NCBI RefSeq assembly: GCF_011752935.1
Contig: NZ_VWWO01000001.1
Span: 930,001 to 994,000, forward strand
Source of the DNA: Chitinophaga sp. Cy-1792
Lineage (GTDB): Bacteria > Bacteroidota > Bacteroidia > Chitinophagales > Chitinophagaceae
Length of the DNA stretch: 64,000 nt
Reading direction: 5' to 3'
Part shown: piece after piece, positions 8,103 to 16,141 of the stretch
How positions within the stretch are numbered: position 1 is the stretch's first letter
Layout of the letters: each line of letters begins with the position of its first letter
The notes under the pieces: generated by a model
The model's database searches: none
What the model was told of the DNA's origin: nothing
What the model saw: only the letters and a program-made list of their open reading frames with translations
Made by a program: the position numbers and the translations under genes

Positions 8103-10157
8103 ATGCCTTTTAAGATACAAGCTCCATATGCTCCCGCTGGTGATCAGCCGGAAGCTATCAGACAATTGACCGAAGGAATAAACGAAGGTGAACCATTTCA
8201 GACATTGTTAGGGGTAACCGGCTCGGGTAAAACATTTACTGTAGCCAATGTAATCCAGCAGGTGCAACGCCCTACCCTGGTACTTACACATAATAAAACC
8301 CTCGTTGCCCAGCTCTATGGCGAATTACGCCAGTTTTTCCCGGATAACGCCGTGGAATACTTCGTTTCCTATTATGATTATTACCAGCCGGAAGCATATA
8401 TGCCGGTAAGTGATACCTATATAGAAAAGGATCTGGCCATCAATGAAGAACTGGATAAACTACGCCTGAAAGCTACCTCCAACCTCCTGTCGGGCCGACG
8501 GGATATTATCGTGGTAGCCAGCGTTTCCTGTATATATGGTATGGGTAACCCTACTGATTATGAAAACAGCATTATCCGCATAAAACAAGGACAAACCATC
8601 GGCAGGAATACCCTCCTGCACGGACTGGTCAATTCGCTCTACTCCCGTACTACCGGCGATTTTAATCGTGGTAATTTCAGGGTACAGGGAGATACCGTAG
8701 ATATCAACCTGCCATATGTGGATTTTGGTTATAGAATTACCTTCTTCGGAGATGAGATTGAGGAGATTGAAACCATAGATGTCCAGAATGGTAAACGTAT
8801 AGCCCGGATGGATGATGCCGCTATCTTCCCGGCAAACCTCTATGTTGCGCCGAAAGATATGATGCAGCAAATCCTTTATGAAATCCAGGATGAGCTGAAA
8901 GCACAGGTAGAATATTTTAAAGCCAATGGCAAACTCATAGAAGCACAGCGCCTCTCCGAACGTGTCAATTACGATGTGGAAATGATCAGGGAACTGGGCT
9001 ATTGTAGCGGTATTGAAAACTATTCCCGCTTCCTCGACCGCCGTGATCCGGGAAAAAGACCATTCTGCTTACTGGATTACTTCCCTGACGACTTCCTCCT
9101 GGTGATAGATGAAAGTCACGTTACCGTACCGCAGATCGGTGGTATGTACGGCGGTGACCGCTCCCGTAAGCTGAACCTGGTAGAGTATGGCTTCCGTCTC
9201 CCATCAGCACTGGATAACAGACCGCTGAACTTCTATGAATTCGAAAACCTGCTGAACCAGACCATCTTCGTGAGTGCTACGCCGGGCGAGTATGAACTCA
9301 AAAAAACCGAAGGGATCGTGGTGGAACAGGTAGTTCGTCCTACAGGGCTGCTGGAACCTCCGATTGAAATCCGTCCTAGTGTGAACCAGGTAGATGACCT
9401 CCTGGATGAAATTGATAAGCGCGTTCAGAAAGGCGACAGGGTGCTGGTAACTACCCTCACCAAGCGTATGGCGGAAGAAATGGATAAATATCTCCAGCGT
9501 ATTAATGTAAAATCAAGATATATACATTCTGAGGTAGATACATTAGAGCGGATAGAGATTCTGAGAGATCTGAGACTGGGTAATATAGATGTGCTGGTGG
9601 GTGTGAACCTGCTGAGAGAGGGCCTTGATTTGCCGGAGGTGTCGCTGGTGGCCATCCTGGATGCCGATAAGGAAGGCTTCCTGCGTGATGAGCGCTCGCT
9701 GACCCAGACGGCAGGCCGTGCGGCCCGTAACGTGGATGGCCTGGTAATATTCTATGCAGATAAGATGACCGATAGTATGCAGCGCACGATTGATGAAACC
9801 AACCGTCGCCGTGAAAAGCAGGTAGCTTATAATATAGAACATAATATTACGCCTAGGACTGTTCGTAAAACGAAAGAGCAAATCCTGGGTCAGACGTCTG
9901 TATTGGAAATCAAGAACTTCGACGAGCATTCACCATATGCGGTACATGATGAAATGACCCTGGTGGCTGAAGAGGCCATGGAGAGCGCCAAAACTTCTGC
10001 GGCGGCAGTGAAGACTATTCCTCAAATGGAGAAGGCTGTGGCGAAGGTGAAAAAGGATATGGAAAAGGCTGCCAGAGACCTCGACTTTATGGAAGCTGCC
10101 CGACTCCGTGACCAGATGTTTGCCATGGAAAGGGAATTACAGGAAATGAAAGCATAA
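8103..10157 (+). CDS. uvrB: Excinuclease ABC subunit B
   Basis: The 684-residue protein is full length for UvrB. It shows the Walker A GVTGSGKT, the damage-binding beta-hairpin region YYDYYQPEAYMP, the DEAD-like VIDESHV, helicase motif VI QTAGRAARN, and a C-terminal UVR domain (MEKAARDLDFMEAARLRDQM) that binds UvrC. UvrB is loaded by UvrA, verifies the lesion and recruits UvrC in nucleotide excision repair. The start at 8103 (MPFKIQAPYAPAGDQPEAI) matches the family N-terminus. The upstream in-frame codons from 8016 lie before the mapped -7 box and are excluded. Confidence 0.97.
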   Translation: MPFKIQAPYAPAGDQPEAIRQLTEGINEGEPFQTLLGVTGSGKTFTVANVIQQVQRPTLVLTHNKTLVAQLYGELRQFFPDNAVEYFVSYYDYYQPEAYMPVSDTYIEKDLAINEELDKLRLKATSNLLSGRRDIIVVASVSCIYGMGNPTDYENSIIRIKQGQTIGRNTLLHGLVNSLYSRTTGDFNRGNFRVQGDTVDINLPYVDFGYRITFFGDEIEEIETIDVQNGKRIARMDDAAIFPANLYVAPKDMMQQILYEIQDELKAQVEYFKANGKLIEAQRLSERVNYDVEMIRELGYCSGIENYSRFLDRRDPGKRPFCLLDYFPDDFLLVIDESHVTVPQIGGMYGGDRSRKLNLVEYGFRLPSALDNRPLNFYEFENLLNQTIFVSATPGEYELKKTEGIVVEQVVRPTGLLEPPIEIRPSVNQVDDLLDEIDKRVQKGDRVLVTTLTKRMAEEMDKYLQRINVKSRYIHSEVDTLERIEILRDLRLGNIDVLVGVNLLREGLDLPEVSLVAILDADKEGFLRDERSLTQTAGRAARNVDGLVIFYADKMTDSMQRTIDETNRRREKQVAYNIEHNITPRTVRKTKEQILGQTSVLEIKNFDEHSPYAVHDEMTLVAEEAMESAKTSAAAVKTIPQMEKAVAKVKKDMEKAARDLDFMEAARLRDQMFAMERELQEMKA

Positions 10158-10235
10158 AAATGTGGCCTTTGGGTCATTCATTGTGCAGGAACATGTAAAA
10201 ATTCTGCTTTCCCGGATTCAAAATTATAAACGTAT

Positions 10236-10278
10236 TGCCTATCTCATATATAGAATTATTTATTATATGAGATAGGCA
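10236..10278 (+). terminator. uvrB terminator
   Basis: A perfect 15-bp stem (10236-10250 with 10264-10278) with a 13-nt A/T loop, followed by TTTTCATTT, about 80 nt after the uvrB stop. Confidence 0.75.
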
Positions 10279-10630
10279 TTTTCATTTCGCTTTGTATTTT
10301 ATAAGATATGTAATCTATTTATTATTAATAATTTAATATGAGGTTTTTAGAAATGCAGTAAGACATCTACCTATGAAAATTAAAAATTGTCAACCAGACA
10401 CAAATTATTTCATAAATAATTGATATTTAGAGTATTATATCGATAAATTCCCTCCTTCCTTCTACACATATTTCAGAAAATAATAATTAATATTATAATT
10501 ATTTATTATCTGATTAGTCTCAGGGCAAATTTCTGGCACATTATTCAAAAAATTCTATTTTTCGGGCCTTCTATTTGACGTTTTAAATTTCACCTATACT
10601 TTTATTTAAGAAATTTAAAATTCAAGTGCT
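10279..10630. promoter_or_regulatory. A/T-rich leader and promoter of the ammonium transporter gene
   Basis: About 350 bp without a gene. The supported element is a promoter with TTTG at 10574-10577 and TACTTTTA at 10597-10604, 19 nt between TTG and the -7 box. It is one mismatch from consensus and would start transcription near 10611, about 20 nt before the ATG. Nothing else recognised. Confidence 0.6.
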
Positions 10631-12019
10631 ATGAAGAAAAACTCATTCCAAGACTATCTACCCTTCATTTTTTTGACGGTAGTTGCAATTATTGGGATTT
10701 TTATTCCCTCTGTCCCCGCTTTTGCCGATACCAGTAAATATAATTTCGCGGACATTGCCTGGATCCTGGTAGCCGCTTCGCTGGTATTTTTAATGACCCC
10801 CGGCCTTTCATTCTTCTACGGCGGAATGGTTAACCGAAAGAATGTGATCTCTACTATGATGCAAAGCTTCATTGCGACTGGTCTTATTAGCGTCTTATGG
10901 GTAGTAGTTGGTTTTAGTCTGGCATTTGGTAAATCTTATCATGGTATCATAGGTGATCCATCCACCTTCTTTATGTTTAGAAATGTAGAAAGCAGCGGTC
11001 CATGGAGTCTGGCCCCTACTATCCCTATGCTGTTGTTTGCCCTCTTTCAGATGAAATTCGCCATCATCACGCCTGCCCTGGTGGTTGGTGCAGTAGCTGA
11101 AAGGATCCGCTTTACCTCCTATGTATTATTTATGGTGCTGTTCAGTCTGCTGGTATATGCTCCAATTGCACACTGGACCTGGCATCCGGATGGCATCCTG
11201 TTCAAGTTGGGGGTACTCGACTTCGCAGGTGGTACGGTAGTACATATCTCTGCCGGTTGCGCCGCGCTCGCCGGAGCACTGGTACTGAAACGCAGAAAAG
11301 ACCACATCGATAATAAAGAACTGCAGCCGGCAAATATTCCTTTTGTGCTGTTAGGTACAGGATTGCTCTGGTTCGGCTGGTTCGGCTTCAACGCTGGTTC
11401 TGCCCTGGCAGCCAATGGTCTTGCTGTTTCCGCTTTTGCAACTACCAACACTGCCACTGCTGCTGCCGGTTTATCATGGGTATTCTTTGATGTAGTACGT
11501 GGACGCAAACCATCAGCACTTGGCTTCTGTATCGGTGCGGTGGTTGGCCTGGTGGCTATCACACCTGCTGCCGGTTTCGTTGCCATTCCGCAATCTATCT
11601 TCATCGGTTTCGTAGCGGCTATCGTGTCTAACATGATGGTACACTGGAAATCAAAAACCACCATTGATGATACCCTGGACGTATTCCCTTGTCATGGTGT
11701 TGGTGGTATGGTAGGTATGCTGCTTACTGGCATCTTCGCAACCAAAACTGTAAACGAGGGTGGTAACAACGGCTGGTTCTATGGCAACTTCGAACTGTTT
11801 AAAAACCAGGTGCTGGGACTCCTGCTGGTAGTGACCTACAGCTTTGTGGTTTCTTACGGACTCTTTAAGCTGATCAACATGATCCACCCACTCCGCGTAT
11901 CTGACGATGAAGAAGCGCTGGGCCTGGATACTACACAGCACAACGAAAGCTATCACCCTGCTTTAATGTCTGTTACAGACGATGGTGATCTCAAAGAAGA
12001 AGAACTGGCGCATTCCTGA
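10631..12019 (+). CDS. amt: Ammonium transporter, Amt family
   Basis: The 462-residue inner-membrane protein has a signal-like N-terminus (ending AFA) and about 11 membrane helices. Family signatures include GLSFFYGGMVNRKNVISTMM, the first pore His region PIAHWTWHPDG, the AGCAALAGALVL helix, and the second pore-His region DVFPCHGVGGMVG. Amt trimers pass ammonium/ammonia into the cytosol. A GlnB/GlnK regulator gene usually sits next to amt in many bacteria, but none is seen here. The next gene is a porin, an arrangement suggesting coupled outer- and inner-membrane nitrogen uptake (inference). Confidence 0.96.
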   Translation: MKKNSFQDYLPFIFLTVVAIIGIFIPSVPAFADTSKYNFADIAWILVAASLVFLMTPGLSFFYGGMVNRKNVISTMMQSFIATGLISVLWVVVGFSLAFGKSYHGIIGDPSTFFMFRNVESSGPWSLAPTIPMLLFALFQMKFAIITPALVVGAVAERIRFTSYVLFMVLFSLLVYAPIAHWTWHPDGILFKLGVLDFAGGTVVHISAGCAALAGALVLKRRKDHIDNKELQPANIPFVLLGTGLLWFGWFGFNAGSALAANGLAVSAFATTNTATAAAGLSWVFFDVVRGRKPSALGFCIGAVVGLVAITPAAGFVAIPQSIFIGFVAAIVSNMMVHWKSKTTIDDTLDVFPCHGVGGMVGMLLTGIFATKTVNEGGNNGWFYGNFELFKNQVLGLLLVVTYSFVVSYGLFKLINMIHPLRVSDDEEALGLDTTQHNESYHPALMSVTDDGDLKEEELAHS

Positions 12020-12122
12020 AAAGCAATGCCCATTAACATAGCAAGTGAAATTAAGTTCTTTGAGTTAGATATTTATCAATTGTATTGACAGATCGCGTAT
12101 ATGCGATTACGTTATAAAGTTC

Positions 12123-12194
12123 TGGAATGGATAATCAGCGCGGGAAGCCTTCACGGTGGAACTGCTATGGATGCTTCGTTGGTTATCCATTCCT
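12123..12194 (+). other. Structured RNA candidate between amt and the porin gene
   Basis: A closing stem of 11 perfect bp (12124-12134 with 12183-12193) encloses a second stem GAAGC/GCTTC (12144-12148 with 12173-12177) and an apical CGGT-GGA-ACTG hairpin. No T-tract follows, so it does not look like a simple terminator. It sits about 135 nt before the porin ATG in a 309-bp spacer that otherwise holds nothing recognised. It could be a processing site, a leader element or a small RNA; function unknown. Confidence 0.5.
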
Positions 12195-12328
12195 TCTATT
12201 GCGCTTTGCACGCCACTAAATTGAAATTGACCTGTATTGAGTACCTAGCATAAAGTGCACGCACCCCAAAACAACGCAGAAAAGGCAGCATTTACATCTT
12301 ACCATTTTATCAACCAAATCATAAGTAA

Positions 12329-13414
12329 ATGAAACGACTGCTCACGACCTTATTTGCTACAGGCACCCTGTTGTCTGCCACGGCCCAAACTTCTACAGAT
12401 ACCACGTCTGTACCGGCATTTAAATTATCTGGTTCTGCTGATGTTTATTACAAGTATAACCTGAATGGTAATTATACAGATAATAAAACCAGCTTTACCA
12501 ACTCTCATAACTCCTTTGAGTTGGGAATGGTTTCTTTGAAGATAGAGCACGGATTTAAAAAAGGAAGTATTGTTGCTGACCTTGGATTTGGAAAACGCGC
12601 GGGGGAATTTTCCTATAATGATGTACCGGGTTCTTCCAATGGCTTGTCTATGGCTATAAAACAATTGTATGTCTCCTACCAGCTGACCAATAAGGTGAAG
12701 TTGAGTCTGGGTAGCTACGCTACGCATGTAGGCTACGAGTTAGTGGATGCATATCTTAACAGAAATTACAGCATGAGCTATATGTTCAGCTACGGGCCTT
12801 TCTTTAATACGGGTCTGAAAGCGGATTTTACGCTGTCGTCTTCATTAAGTGCAATGGTAGGCGTATTTAATCCGACGGATCTGAAATCTGTTTCGGAGAA
12901 CAGTCATAAATATATTGGTGCCCAGCTTGGGTTTACGCCAGCTTCAGCGCCGGTAAAATTATACCTGAACTACCTCGAAGGAAAAGATACCAGCAGTATT
13001 CAGAACCACCAGGTAGATTTTGTTGCCACTTACCAGTTTTCTAAAATTTTCGGATTGGGATATAATGGTACCTATAGCACTTACCTGAATTCCCATCTGA
13101 AAGGAGAGAGCAATGCAAGTGCCAACTGGTGGGGATCTGCATTGTATGTAAACCTGGATTTTACAGATAAACTCGGACTTACACTAAGAGGAGAATATTT
13201 TTCTGATAAAAAAGGGCTGAAGGTTTTTACAACAACGCCTACTGGTGGAAATGTAGTGGCTGGTACTTTGTCGTTTAATTATAAGGTAGGAAACCTAACG
13301 TTGATACCTGAATTCAGACTGGATAAATCATCCGTAGATTTGTTCAGTAAATCGGACGGAGTTCCGACTACAACAACAGCTAACGTATTATTTGCTGCGA
13401 CATATCATTTTTGA
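12329..13414 (+). CDS. Outer-membrane porin (BBP2/OmpL-like beta-barrel)
   Basis: The 361-residue protein has a signal peptide (MKRLLTTLFATGTLLSATAQ). The barrel has alternating strands such as FKLSGSADVYYKYNLNG, GIVADLGFG-like segments and a C-terminal aromatic strand VLFAATYHF. The pattern NSFELGMVSLKIEHG, then YVSYQLTNKVKLSLGSYATHVGYE, matches the putative beta-barrel porin-2 family of Bacteroidota. It probably passes small solutes, and its place after amt suggests nitrogen compounds (inference). The unit ends with the hairpin at 13463-13490. Confidence 0.82.
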   Translation: MKRLLTTLFATGTLLSATAQTSTDTTSVPAFKLSGSADVYYKYNLNGNYTDNKTSFTNSHNSFELGMVSLKIEHGFKKGSIVADLGFGKRAGEFSYNDVPGSSNGLSMAIKQLYVSYQLTNKVKLSLGSYATHVGYELVDAYLNRNYSMSYMFSYGPFFNTGLKADFTLSSSLSAMVGVFNPTDLKSVSENSHKYIGAQLGFTPASAPVKLYLNYLEGKDTSSIQNHQVDFVATYQFSKIFGLGYNGTYSTYLNSHLKGESNASANWWGSALYVNLDFTDKLGLTLRGEYFSDKKGLKVFTTTPTGGNVVAGTLSFNYKVGNLTLIPEFRLDKSSVDLFSKSDGVPTTTTANVLFAATYHF

Positions 13415-13462
13415 TATAACTGCAAGGTAGACCAACATTATTCTTTCTGTCTTTTGAGATGA

Positions 13463-13490
13463 CCCTGTAGGCGTTCCGGCGCCTGCAGGG
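13463..13490 (+). terminator. Terminator after the porin gene
   Basis: An 11-bp GC-rich stem (13463-13473 with 13480-13490, one G-U pair) with a TTCCGG loop, then ATTTTATATAT. Confidence 0.8.
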
Positions 13491-13575
13491 ATTTTATATA
13501 TCCGGCCGCGATAATGCGGCTGATTTAAACCATATTATTAACAATCATTATCTTGCTGAAAATTTATTCCAAACG

Positions 13576-14235
13576 ATGTTACAGTCTTCCACGTTAAAGT
13601 TTTTGCGAGCGTTAAAACAGCATAATGACAAGCCCTGGTTCGACGAACACCGGGATGAATACATGGCTGCAAAAGCTGACTACGAAACGTTAGTACAACA
13701 GATTATTGACGGATTACAGAAACAGGACCCGACGATGGCGGGCCTTCAGGTAAAGGATTGTGTGTTCAGAATTTATAAAGATGTCCGTTTTTCCAAAGAC
13801 AAGACACCTTATAAAACAAATATGGGCGCATCTTTCCAGCAAGGTGGAAAGAAATCCACATTGGCAGGTTATTATTTCCACCTGGAACCAGGAGGGAATA
13901 GTATGGCCGGCGGCGGCTTATGGATGCCTCCCGCCCCTGAACTGAAAAAAGTAAGACAGGAAATAGATTACAATTTCGAAGAATTCGAAAGCATTATTTC
14001 CAATAAAGATTTTATTAAGCAATTTGGGAAAATTGAGGGGGAATCTCTCAAAACCGCCCCACAGGGATATCTGCCAGATAATCCTGCCATTGCATATCTC
14101 CGTTTAAAAAGCCTCATTGTATCACGTCCTCTGACAGACGATGCTGTCGTACAGCCTGCAATGCTACGGGATATACTCAAAACATTTTCCGTTATGCAAC
14201 CATTGCTGCAATTCATTAACCGTGCAATGGACTAA
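13576..14235 (+). CDS. DUF2461 domain-containing protein
   Basis: The 219-residue soluble protein matches the DUF2461 family: FLRALKQHNDKPWFDEHRDEYMAAKADYE at the start, then FRIYKDVRFSKDKTPYKTNMGASF and YYFHLEPGGNSMAGGGLWMP. The full family length is present. The molecular function of the family is not established; the protein is cytosolic. It appears monocistronic and convergent with the small minus-strand genes that follow. Confidence 0.9.
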   Translation: MLQSSTLKFLRALKQHNDKPWFDEHRDEYMAAKADYETLVQQIIDGLQKQDPTMAGLQVKDCVFRIYKDVRFSKDKTPYKTNMGASFQQGGKKSTLAGYYFHLEPGGNSMAGGGLWMPPAPELKKVRQEIDYNFEEFESIISNKDFIKQFGKIEGESLKTAPQGYLPDNPAIAYLRLKSLIVSRPLTDDAVVQPAMLRDILKTFSVMQPLLQFINRAMD

Positions 14236-14242
14236 GTTCCAG

Positions 14243-14426
14243 CCGGCTTATTAGTGCTGTCTGTGATTTGTTAATAATCTCCGGTCCATAATCGGTAAAT
14301 GACCATGGAAAACAACAGCAGAAACATAGGGATACAGATAAGGCCAAATAAAATAAGCATTAGCCAGCCTTGCTTTTCTTTTGCCTTATCGTCGGGCCCA
14401 AATCCCATACAGTACTAATAAGCCGG
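14243..14426. repeat. 18-bp inverted repeat flanking a small ORF
   Basis: CCGGCTTATTAGTGCTGT at 14243-14260 is the inverse of 14409-14426, matching at 17 of 18 positions. The right arm abuts the ATG of the 45-codon minus-strand ORF and the left arm lies just past its stop, so the pair brackets that gene exactly. In RNA it would form a closing stem around the whole small gene. Confidence 0.7.
14271..14408 (-). CDS. Small single-span membrane protein, 45 aa
   Basis: ATG at 14408 and TAA at 14271 give a 45-residue protein. It has a charged N-terminus (MGFGPDDKAKEKQG), a long hydrophobic helix (about residues 15-37, WLMLILFGLICIPMFLLLF), and a short YRLWTGDY tail. It lies 26 nt after the preceding minus-strand gene, probably on the same transcript. 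The inverted repeat around it is unusual. No family recognised; it may be a small regulatory or stabilising membrane peptide. Confidence 0.6.
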   Translation of the reverse strand: MGFGPDDKAKEKQGWLMLILFGLICIPMFLLLFSMVIYRLWTGDY

Positions 14427-14434
14427 TTAAAAAA

Positions 14435-14686
14435 TTAGTTTTTGTGGATCAGGAATTCGAATGGACGCGCTTTTCTGTTTTTCAATAGGTTTTCTTTGTC
14501 TGAGCGCGTATGTGCGAATTTCTGATTGTACACATTGGCAACTTCGATAATTGGAATAATCCCGTCCAGGGTATCCTGCTGATCAACAATATTCATGATC
14601 CTGGATACCTGTGAGGAAAAGTTCGTACTCCACTCCTCTGTAAACTTGTGCATCAACAAAAGCTCGCGATTGGTGTTGGTTTTCAT
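14435..14686 (-). CDS. Hypothetical protein, 83 aa
   Basis: A small soluble protein, predicted helical, with the start taken at the ATG 14686 (MKTNTNRELLLMHKFTEEW). A TTG ten codons upstream (14716) is the only longer alternative. The C-terminal part is basic (SDKENLLKNRKARPFEFLIHKN). No family recognised. It is followed after 26 nt by the 45-aa membrane protein gene, so the two may form a small operon. Convergent with the DUF2461 gene. Confidence 0.55.
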   Translation of the reverse strand: MKTNTNRELLLMHKFTEEWSTNFSSQVSRIMNIVDQQDTLDGIIPIIEVANVYNQKFAHTRSDKENLLKNRKARPFEFLIHKN

Positions 14687-14881
14687 AGGACTTAAGGGTG
14701 TTTTCAGATTAGACAATAGCGAAATAAAAAAATGCTCTTTCTCTAAAATCGGACAACTCTAAATTTAGTTAGCTGGCATAGGATTATTACTTCCAAAATT
14801 GAATTTTATCCAGCAGAAATCAATACTACTTCCGTGTAATTTTTCCGGACAATATTAACCACTATAGTGATATAAACAAAA

Positions 14882-14909
14882 AAAAGCAAGTGGTAATCCA
14901 CTTGCTTTT
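14882..14909 (-). terminator. asd terminator (minus strand)
   Basis: A perfect 12-bp stem (14882-14893 with 14898-14909) with loop TAAT. On the minus strand it ends in a run of T about 90 nt after the asd stop. Confidence 0.9.
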
Positions 14910-14999
14910 AATGTTTTATAAATATAATCTCGTATAGTCGTGTCAGATACCACGGTGTCGTATAAACGATTTGGCCGGAAGCCTAACACAACAGTATGA

Positions 15000-15989
15000 T
15001 TATAACCAGTTTTTAGCCAGTAAGTACTCTGCAATCTGTACTGCGTTGGTTGCAGCGCCTTTACGCAGGTTGTCTGCCACGATCCACATGTTCACTGTTT
15101 TAGGCTGGGTCTCGTCTCTGCGGATACGACCAACAAACACTTCGTCTTTGTCGTGCGCATCTTTAGGCATCGGGTACTCAGCTTTGGCAGGATTGTCTAC
15201 TACAATAACACCAGGTGTTGCTGCAAGAACAGTACGGACATCTCCCAATTCGTATTCCTTATCAAATTCGATGTTAACTGCCTCACTGTGACCACCCATT
15301 ACCGGGATACGTACAGTCGTTGCAGTTACCAGAATATGATCATCACCCATGATTTTCTTAGTCTCATTTACCATCTTCATTTCCTCTTTGGTATAACCAT
15401 TTTCCAGGAATACGTCAATCTGAGGAATTACGTTCAGGTCAATAGGGTAAGCATATGCCATCTCACCTTGGATACCCTCTCTTTCATTCATCAGCTGGGT
15501 CACCGCTTTAACACCGGTACCGGTTACTGACTGATAGGTAGAAACAACTACTCTTTTGATGTTGTATTTCTCGTGAAGCGGTTTTAATACCAGCACCATC
15601 TGAATAGTAGAGCAGTTAGGGTTTGCGATGATTTTATCTTCAGGAGTTAAAGCATCACCATTTACTTCCGGAACCACCAGTTTTTTGGTAGGGTCCATTC
15701 TCCAGGCACTGGAGTTGTCAATAACAGTGATACCTGCTGCTGCAAATTTAGGAGCCCATTCCAGGGAAGTGCTGCCGCCTGCAGAGAAGATCGCTACATT
15801 TGGTTTCATGGCAATTGCCGTTTCTGCACTAACCACCTTATAGCCCTTGCCCTTAAATGTTACTTCCTTACCTACTGACTTCTCTGAAGCCACTGGAATC
15901 AATTCTGTGACAGGGAAATTCCTTTCTGTCAAAACTTGTAACATTTTTGAGCCTACCAGTCCGGTAGCTCCTACTACGGCAACTTTCAT
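15000..15989 (-). CDS. asd: Aspartate-semialdehyde dehydrogenase
   Basis: The 329-residue cytosolic enzyme reduces aspartyl-4-phosphate to aspartate semialdehyde with NADPH. This is the branch point to lysine/diaminopimelate, threonine and methionine. Visible features are the Rossmann motif VGATGLVGSKM, the AGGSTS phosphate loop, and the catalytic Cys in NPNCSTIQ (about residue 126). Also present are the substrate-binding QSVTGTG and a GGHSEA motif with a catalytic His. Full length. Monocistronic, with its own -7 box (16021-16028, minus) and terminator. Confidence 0.97.
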   Translation of the reverse strand: MKVAVVGATGLVGSKMLQVLTERNFPVTELIPVASEKSVGKEVTFKGKGYKVVSAETAIAMKPNVAIFSAGGSTSLEWAPKFAAAGITVIDNSSAWRMDPTKKLVVPEVNGDALTPEDKIIANPNCSTIQMVLVLKPLHEKYNIKRVVVSTYQSVTGTGVKAVTQLMNEREGIQGEMAYAYPIDLNVIPQIDVFLENGYTKEEMKMVNETKKIMGDDHILVTATTVRIPVMGGHSEAVNIEFDKEYELGDVRTVLAATPGVIVVDNPAKAEYPMPKDAHDKDEVFVGRIRRDETQPKTVNMWIVADNLRKGAATNAVQIAEYLLAKNWL

Positions 15990-16020
15990 TGTGATTGTAA
16001 ATTTTAAATTTTTAGGAACC

Positions 16021-16028
16021 CAAAATTA
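16021..16028 (-). promoter_or_regulatory. asd -7 box
   Basis: On the minus strand it reads TAATTTTG, an exact TAnnTTTG match, 31 nt before the asd ATG. No well-placed -33 TTG was found. Confidence 0.55.
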
Positions 16029-16141
16029 ATATATACTCCTCTCTTTTCATAATATCTAAATTTTTTTGCTTCCTGTTAACATGTAATTAAGGAAGCCCGG
16101 AAAAAATTAGTATAGATTTATGTATTCTAAATTTTTTCTCT

